Under the pieces are notes generated by a model. The model searched no databases. It was not told where the DNA came from and worked only from the letters and a program-made list of their open reading frames with translations. Both the position numbers and the translations under genes were made by a program. Of a DNA stretch of 64,000 nucleotides, positions 59,662 to 64,000 are shown piece by piece. Positions within the stretch are counted from its first letter, which is position 1. Every line of letters starts with the position of its first letter. Origin of the DNA: Sulfurospirillum diekertiae (lineage in GTDB: Bacteria; Campylobacterota; Campylobacteria; Campylobacterales; Sulfurospirillaceae); contig NZ_CP021416.1 of the NCBI RefSeq assembly GCF_002162315.1, positions 1,686,207 through 1,750,206 of the forward strand, written 5' to 3'.

Positions 59662-61090
59662 ATGAAAAAGATTGTTTTTTTATCCATGATCGCATCTCTT
59701 TCTCTTTTTGGAGCAACCATAGAAATTGCTCAAATGCCTAAAGATTCTCAGCATGTTGATGCCACATCTCCTAATGTTATACTCTCATACAATAACGCTA
59801 TAAAAGAGATCAAGAAGAGTGTTGTTAACATTGCGACAACGAAAAAAAGTAAACAAAATGACCAACTTAATGAACTTATGCAAAATCCATTCTTTAAAGA
59901 CTTTTTTGGTAACCGTATTCCTGAACTAAAACAACAAGAACGTAAATCACATTCACTGGGCTCTGGTGTTGTGATCTCTTCTAATGGTTATATCGTTACC
60001 AATTATCATGTTGTTGAAGGGGCAGAAGAGATTCTTATCACGCTACCTGATGATGAGAAAGAGTATAAAGCAAAAGTGATTGGTGAAGATTCAAAAACCG
60101 ATCTTGCTGTTGTAAAAATTGAGGCAAAAGATTTACATGTTGCTCAATTTGGGAACTCATCAAATCTACTTGAAGGCGATGTGGTCTTTGCCATTGGAAA
60201 TCCCTTTGGCGTAGGTGAGACCATAACGCACGGTATTATTTCAGCGCTCAATAAAAACAACGTTGGACTGAATCAATACGAAAATTTCATCCAAACAGAT
60301 GCATCCATTAACCCCGGTAATTCTGGTGGAGCATTAGTCGATAGTAGAGGCGCTCTTATTGGTATTAACAGTGCCATTCTTTCTAAAAGTGGAGGCAATA
60401 ATGGTATCGGTTTTGCCATTCCTTCCAACATGGTGCAAAAAATTGCAACAACACTGATCGAAACGGGGAAAATCGAGCGAGGGTTCATGGGTATATCAAT
60501 CGCTGATCTCACCAATGATCTTAAAGAATTGTATGACAATAAACAAGGTGCACTGATCTTAATGATCGAGAAAAACTCACCTGCTGAAAAAGGTGGACTT
60601 CAAGTCTCTGACCTTATTATTGAAGTTGATGGAGTGAAAATCAAAAACTCTAATGAACTCAAAAATACAGTAGCCGCCATCGCTCCTGATAAAACCATTA
60701 CAATTACCTATGAGCGTGATAAAAAAGAGAAATCAACTAAAATCAAGCTAGCAAAAATGGAAGCAGACCAAACGACCAATAGTAATGGCGAAGCTAAATC
60801 GACCACATCTAGCCCCGTTGAGGGACTAAGCCTTTTAGAAATTAACGATAAAACGAGAGCACAATATCAAATACCCAAAGAGATAGAAGGTGTACTTATC
60901 TTGGATGTCAAAGAAGATTCCAAAGCAGAAAAAATAGGCTTTAGAGAGGGTGATATCATCATTCAAGTAGAACAAATGCACATCACATCTCTTAAAGATT
61001 TCAATAACGCCCTTAAAGAGTATAAAAACAGTAAAAAAACGTGTTGTCATTAACCGTCAAAACTACCGTGCTATCCTCGTTATGCCCTAA
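59662..61090 (+). CDS. htrA: Periplasmic serine protease/chaperone HtrA, C-terminal frameshift
   Basis: HtrA degrades and refolds misfolded envelope proteins. From the ATG at 59662 with AAGGAG upstream it has a signal peptide (to about residue 18), a catalytic triad His116, Asp147 and Ser221 (NPGNSGGALVD), and two PDZ domains. The open frame ends TCCH at 61053. Removing one A of the A7 run at 61033-61039 gives KKRVVINRQNYRAILVMP with a stop at 61090 and 475 aa, the expected end of the second PDZ. cprR follows. Confidence 0.92.
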
Positions 61091-61091
61091 T

Positions 61092-61117
61092 ATTTAGGAG
61101 GCAAATGCCTCCTAAAT
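61092..61117 (+). terminator. Hairpin between htrA and cprR
   Basis: ATTTAGGAGGCA and TGCCTCCTAAAT form a 12-bp inverted repeat with a 2-nt centre, 1 bp after the repaired htrA stop. There is no T run, so it may be an attenuator or an RNA-stabilising end rather than a full terminator. Confidence 0.6.
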
Positions 61118-61121
61118 CAGC

Positions 61122-61142
61122 TATAATATCCTTTACATGTAA
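61122..61142 (+). promoter_or_regulatory. cprRS promoter with palindrome at the transcription start
   Basis: TATAAT lies at 61122-61127. The TTACATGTAA copy at 61133-61142 covers the predicted start of transcription, and its right arm forms part of the AAGGAG ribosome site of cprR. Confidence 0.5.
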
Positions 61143-61153
61143 GGAGTGGGTGT

Positions 61154-61834
61154 ATGACACATATTTTGATGATTGAAGATGATTTGGAGCTTGCTGAAAT
61201 TTTAATGGAGTATTTAGAACAATTTGATATCGCTATTACGATTGCAGATGATCCCTATTTAGGTCTTTCAACACTTGACACCAAAAAATTTGATCTTATT
61301 ATCTTAGACCTTACCCTTCCAGGAATTGATGGACTTGAAGTATGCAAAGAGATTCGCAAACATCACACCATTCCTATTATTATTTCATCAGCACGGACAG
61401 ATATTACAGATAAAGTCACGGCTCTTGAAAACGGGGCAGATGACTACTTACCAAAACCGTATAATCCAAGAGAGCTACAAGCACGTATTATGAGCTTATT
61501 ACGTAGGCAAAAGGGAGTTGTTGCTACCGAACAAAGCATTCAAAAAATAAAAGATTTGATTTTAAATGAAGAACAAATGATTATCATCTTACAAGGGAAA
61601 ACACTCCATTTGACAGCTGCAGAGTACGGTATACTTGGTTATTTGATGAAAAAAGAAGGCGGTGTTGTCTCACGTGAAGAACTTATCTACAATATTGAGG
61701 CTATTAGCGAAGAGACAACGAATAAAAGTATTGATGTGATTATTGGACGTATTCGTCAAAAACTTGGTGAAAACCCCAAAGAGCCCAAATACATTCATGC
61801 CGTCCGTGGCGTAGGATATAAGTTTTTACAATGA
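61154..61834 (+). CDS. cprR: OmpR-family response regulator, CprR-like
   Basis: This 226-aa regulator has a receiver domain with the phospho-accepting Asp52 (LIILDLTLPGIDG), the conserved lysine in DDYLPKPYNP, and a C-terminal winged helix ending AVRGVGYKF. It lies beside htrA and a kinase in the order of the C. jejuni cprRS locus. CprR there is essential and controls envelope genes including htrA and peb4, from memory. It overlaps the kinase gene by 4 bp. Confidence 0.9.
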   Translation: MTHILMIEDDLELAEILMEYLEQFDIAITIADDPYLGLSTLDTKKFDLIILDLTLPGIDGLEVCKEIRKHHTIPIIISSARTDITDKVTALENGADDYLPKPYNPRELQARIMSLLRRQKGVVATEQSIQKIKDLILNEEQMIIILQGKTLHLTAAEYGILGYLMKKEGGVVSREELIYNIEAISEETTNKSIDVIIGRIRQKLGENPKEPKYIHAVRGVGYKFLQ

Positions 61835-63066
61835 CCAAATCTTCTATTTTTTACAGTATTACCTTTATTTTTGCTATCAGTATTGTGAGTATTTTCTTAG
61901 CGTTACTTTTTTTATTGGAATATGACAAACAAAGCTATACCGATAAGCTCAATGCAAAATATTCGATTATAGCGCGTGCAACACTCTTTCATCTCAATAA
62001 CTTTATTACCAACGATGAACTGAAAAGACAGGTACAAGGGTACCAAATGCGTGAAATTACGGATAAAGAGACACAGACTCTCATCATTCAAAATGCACAA
62101 GTGATTCAAAAAATTTCTGATCGTATTGGTACCAGTGCTATTTTACGTTATGACAACAACCACTATCTACACATTGAAACAAAATACTCTTCACTCCTTC
62201 TCAAAGATGAAGATTTTCAGCCTTATCGTTATGATCTTATTAAAACAATTTTTGGCGTTGTTTTTGCCATTATTATTGTTGCTTATATTTTAACGATTCG
62301 TAAACTAAAACCTCTGCGTAAGCTTAAGCGCCAGATGGACCGTTTTGCAAAAGGAGATCTTGATATTAATTGTAAAACAGATGGCGAAGATGAAATTTCT
62401 CAGGTAGCAAATTCATTTCATAATGCGGTTGAACAAATCAATAAACTTAATCACTCAAGGCAGCTTTTTTTGCGTAACATTATGCATGAGCTCAAAACCC
62501 CTATTACTAAAGGTCGTATTAGTGCTGAAATGCTTGAGAATGGGAAGCAACGTGATCGTTTAATCGGTACATTTGAAAAGCTTGAACTGCTTATCAATGA
62601 GTTTGCATCGATTGAGCAGATTACTTCAGGTGAAGGTCTCAAAAACATCAAACCTTATCGCTTAGTTGATATGCTTGATGAAGCCATTGATCTTGCAATG
62701 ATTAATCCAAAACAGATCGAAATTGATATGATTGATGATGAAATTATTTTACATGTAGACTTTAGACTTTTCACCACCGCTATGAAAAATGTGATTGACA
62801 ATGGTATAAAATACTCCATCGATCAAAAAATAAGAATTATAGCAACTAAAGAAAAAATATCTTTCATCAGCCAAGGCAAACCTCTTACCTACGACCTGGA
62901 GCATTATCTTGAACCTTTTGTACAAGAAAAAAATTCACATCAAAGTTTTGGCTTAGGACTTTACATTGTACATCATATTGTCAAGGCACACCACATTAAC
63001 TTTACCTATGAACACAAAGAAGGCTATAATTATTTTAATTTTGAACAAATCGAAACGCTTGCATAA
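61831..63066 (+). CDS. cprS: Sensor histidine kinase, CprS-like
   Basis: This 411-aa kinase has two membrane helices (about 7-29 and 142-160) around a periplasmic domain of about 110 residues, a HAMP linker, the phospho-accepting histidine in NIMHELKTPITKGR, the N box VIDNGIKYS and the G box SFGLGLYIVHHIV. The catalytic domain is compact. It pairs with the overlapping CprR-like gene; the signal is unknown, but the htrA context suggests envelope stress. Confidence 0.9.
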   Translation: MTKSSIFYSITFIFAISIVSIFLALLFLLEYDKQSYTDKLNAKYSIIARATLFHLNNFITNDELKRQVQGYQMREITDKETQTLIIQNAQVIQKISDRIGTSAILRYDNNHYLHIETKYSSLLLKDEDFQPYRYDLIKTIFGVVFAIIIVAYILTIRKLKPLRKLKRQMDRFAKGDLDINCKTDGEDEISQVANSFHNAVEQINKLNHSRQLFLRNIMHELKTPITKGRISAEMLENGKQRDRLIGTFEKLELLINEFASIEQITSGEGLKNIKPYRLVDMLDEAIDLAMINPKQIEIDMIDDEIILHVDFRLFTTAMKNVIDNGIKYSIDQKIRIIATKEKISFISQGKPLTYDLEHYLEPFVQEKNSHQSFGLGLYIVHHIVKAHHINFTYEHKEGYNYFNFEQIETLA

Positions 63067-63075
63067 ATTTTAGAG

Positions 63076-63081
63076 TACAAT
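63076..63081 (+). promoter_or_regulatory. Probable -10 element of the gene at 63114
   Basis: TACAAT lies 32 bp upstream of the ATG, with AAAGGAG as ribosome site. Confidence 0.45.
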
Positions 63082-63113
63082 TAAAATAAATTAGAATAAT
63101 CAAAGGAGTTATC

Positions 63114-63515
63114 ATGTCTGGAATTGCTTTTTCTAAAATCAATTTAACAAATCTTATTGACCATCATATAGCACTATTAGAACGCTTTGGTATTAAAGAT
63201 GAAGTCCCTTTCTCCTTGATTTTCTTTTCACTTGAGGACCGTAAAGAGATTGATAGCTTAGAGATGTTCCAAAGAATTTTAAGAAGAACAGATGCTATCT
63301 TTAATCATAGCAATCATTATGTAGTTATGCTTACAGGAACCGACTGGAATGGTGCTACAGAGGTGCTTTCTGGTATTCAAAGCTTTTTAGATCAAAAACC
63401 GTATGATAATGTGGTTACCTACCCAGATGATGGAGTAGATGCTAAAACGCTTTTACATAAACTCAATAATATCGTTGAAGAGAATTGCAATATTACAACA
63501 GATTTATTTCAGTAG
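63114..63515 (+). CDS. Small protein resembling a degenerate GGDEF domain
   Basis: This 133-aa soluble protein follows the pattern of a GGDEF half-domain: VPFSLIFFSLED in place of the metal strand, ILRRTDAIFNHSNHYVVMLTGTD in place of the R-x-D...GGDEF hairpin, and a closing helix. The signature residues are absent, so it cannot be a cyclase. The resemblance is my reading of the pattern and could be wrong. It follows cprS with its own promoter and ends in a hairpin. Confidence 0.65.
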   Translation: MSGIAFSKINLTNLIDHHIALLERFGIKDEVPFSLIFFSLEDRKEIDSLEMFQRILRRTDAIFNHSNHYVVMLTGTDWNGATEVLSGIQSFLDQKPYDNVVTYPDDGVDAKTLLHKLNNIVEENCNITTDLFQ

Positions 63516-63532
63516 GCTTGAAAAGCCTACTG
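63510..63532. terminator. Hairpin between the 63114 gene and the permease gene
   Basis: CAGTAGGCTT and AAGCCTACTG form a 10-bp stem with a 3-nt loop overlapping the stop codon; the two genes are convergent. Confidence 0.7.
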
Positions 63533-63543
63533 AACATCTAATT

Positions 63544-64000
63544 TTACTCGTTTCTTAACGTATCAAGCACATTAATTTGTGTTGCTTTATGCGCTGGATA
63601 ATAGGAAGAAAGCGTTACGATAAAACTAGTTCCAATGACGATAAGTACAAAATCAAGCATCGAGAGATCTAATGGTAATTTCGCTGTTCCATAAACATCT
63701 GCTGGTAAAGAGATAATATCAAATGAACCTAATACGAAAAGTGCCACCCCCCCAAGTAAAATACCAAAAAGCATTCCTCCACCGCCAATCACAAGTCCTA
63801 GATAGAAAAAAGTATTTTTGATCTCTTTTTTATACGCACCCAAAGAGAGTAATAAAGCAATCTCTTTGCGCCTATTCATGACTGTCATTAAAAGCGAGCT
63901 AATAATATTTAAAGAAGCAATTAAAATAATAAGCATCAAAACAATAAATAAAGCCCTTTTTTCAAGCGCTAAAGCTGCAAAAAAGTTACCATTCATCTGC
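63544..64000 (-). CDS. LolC/LolE-type ABC transporter permease (partial, N-terminus outside window)
   Basis: The C-terminal 150 or so residues of an FtsX/MacB-type permease are present. MNGNFFAALALEKRALFIVLMLIILIASLNIISSL is the usual LolC/E segment, split here by its helix, followed by NRRKEIALLLSLGA and the end VTLSSYYPAHKATQINVLDTLRNE. The frame stays open upstream of the internal ATG at 63996 with a glutamine codon, so the gene continues past the right edge. It should extract lipoproteins from the inner membrane. Confidence 0.88.
   Translation of the reverse strand, partial: QMNGNFFAALALEKRALFIVLMLIILIASLNIISSLLMTVMNRRKEIALLLSLGAYKKEIKNTFFYLGLVIGGGGMLFGILLGGVALFVLGSFDIISLPADVYGTAKLPLDLSMLDFVLIVIGTSFIVTLSSYYPAHKATQINVLDTLRNE

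Noticed and set aside
61092..61117. Hairpin after htrA as a complete rho-independent terminator
   Set aside because: No T run follows on the plus strand; it is kept only as a possible attenuator or 3' end structure.

Overview
The window looks like chromosomal core sequence from a Campylobacterota (Epsilonproteobacteria) organism, most probably Sulfurospirillum or a close relative. The evidence is AT-rich DNA, a gene content without prophage, IS element, CRISPR, rRNA or tRNA, and gene clusters that from memory match blocks of Campylobacter jejuni and Helicobacter pylori: ubiD-hemC-proS-hemA-ispB-DUF2018; nth/peb4/fba; MBL hydrolase-nadE-lpxK-thrC-kdsB; dsbD/ppk2; hrcA-grpE-dnaK; rpsO/Rrf2/flhA; cmoA/ribF-tlyA-ligA-TSUP-folP-holB-hobA-lysC-rppH/hemW; kef-hspR-dnaJ/htrA-cprRS. 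Genus is an inference.

Layout. 1-8.2 kb (minus): menaquinone decarboxylase, haem synthesis (hemC, hemA), a DsbC-like thioredoxin, fxsA, proS, a polyprenyl synthase and two small conserved genes. 8.5-11.2 kb (plus): a sulfur-assimilation operon metY-rrf2-cysK behind a near-consensus sigma70 promoter. 11.2-20.6 kb: a diguanylate cyclase, valS, and a minus block mogA-panE-hisD-PLP enzyme-fba-peb4. 20.7-31.7 kb: nth, redoxin, pepD, a small lipoprotein, cmoB, a hotdog protein, MBL hydrolase, nadE, an unusual DegT-family protein, lpxK, argB, thrC, kdsB. 31.8-40.6 kb: dsbD, ppk2, an HD-GYP protein, the hrcA-grpE-dnaK heat-shock operon, an XRE regulator with a coupled 56-aa protein, rpsO. 40.9-56.5 kb: Rrf2 regulator, flhA, DHH phosphoesterase, cmoA, a GGDEF protein, then a long minus operon from rppH to ribF that includes hobA and holB, and hemW. 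56.5-64 kb: Kef-type antiporter, hspR, dnaJ/cbpA, htrA, the CprRS-like two-component system, a small GGDEF-like protein and the end of a LolC/E permease.

Three signals are not explained by ordinary gene annotation. (1) The 10-bp palindrome TTACATGTAA, usually inside TTTACATGTAAA, was found about 30 times by eye, where chance predicts well under one. It lies inside 18 different genes and in 8 intergenic spots, so it behaves like a highly iterated palindrome of unknown function. (2) A structured leader repeat sits about 30 nt upstream of three unrelated genes (hotdog protein, hspR, fba), always on the sense strand, with a hairpin kept by G-U changes. (3) Five genes (DsbC-like, dnaK, Kef, dnaJ, htrA) are broken by a single extra base in an A/T homopolymer. 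Each reads through perfectly if one base is removed, which points to sequence error or to slippage rather than to decay.

Regulatory sites that fit the genes include a degenerate CIRCE on the hrcA promoter, a HAIR-like site at the dnaJ promoter, OmpR-type direct repeats at the htrA promoter and several candidate operators upstream of metY.
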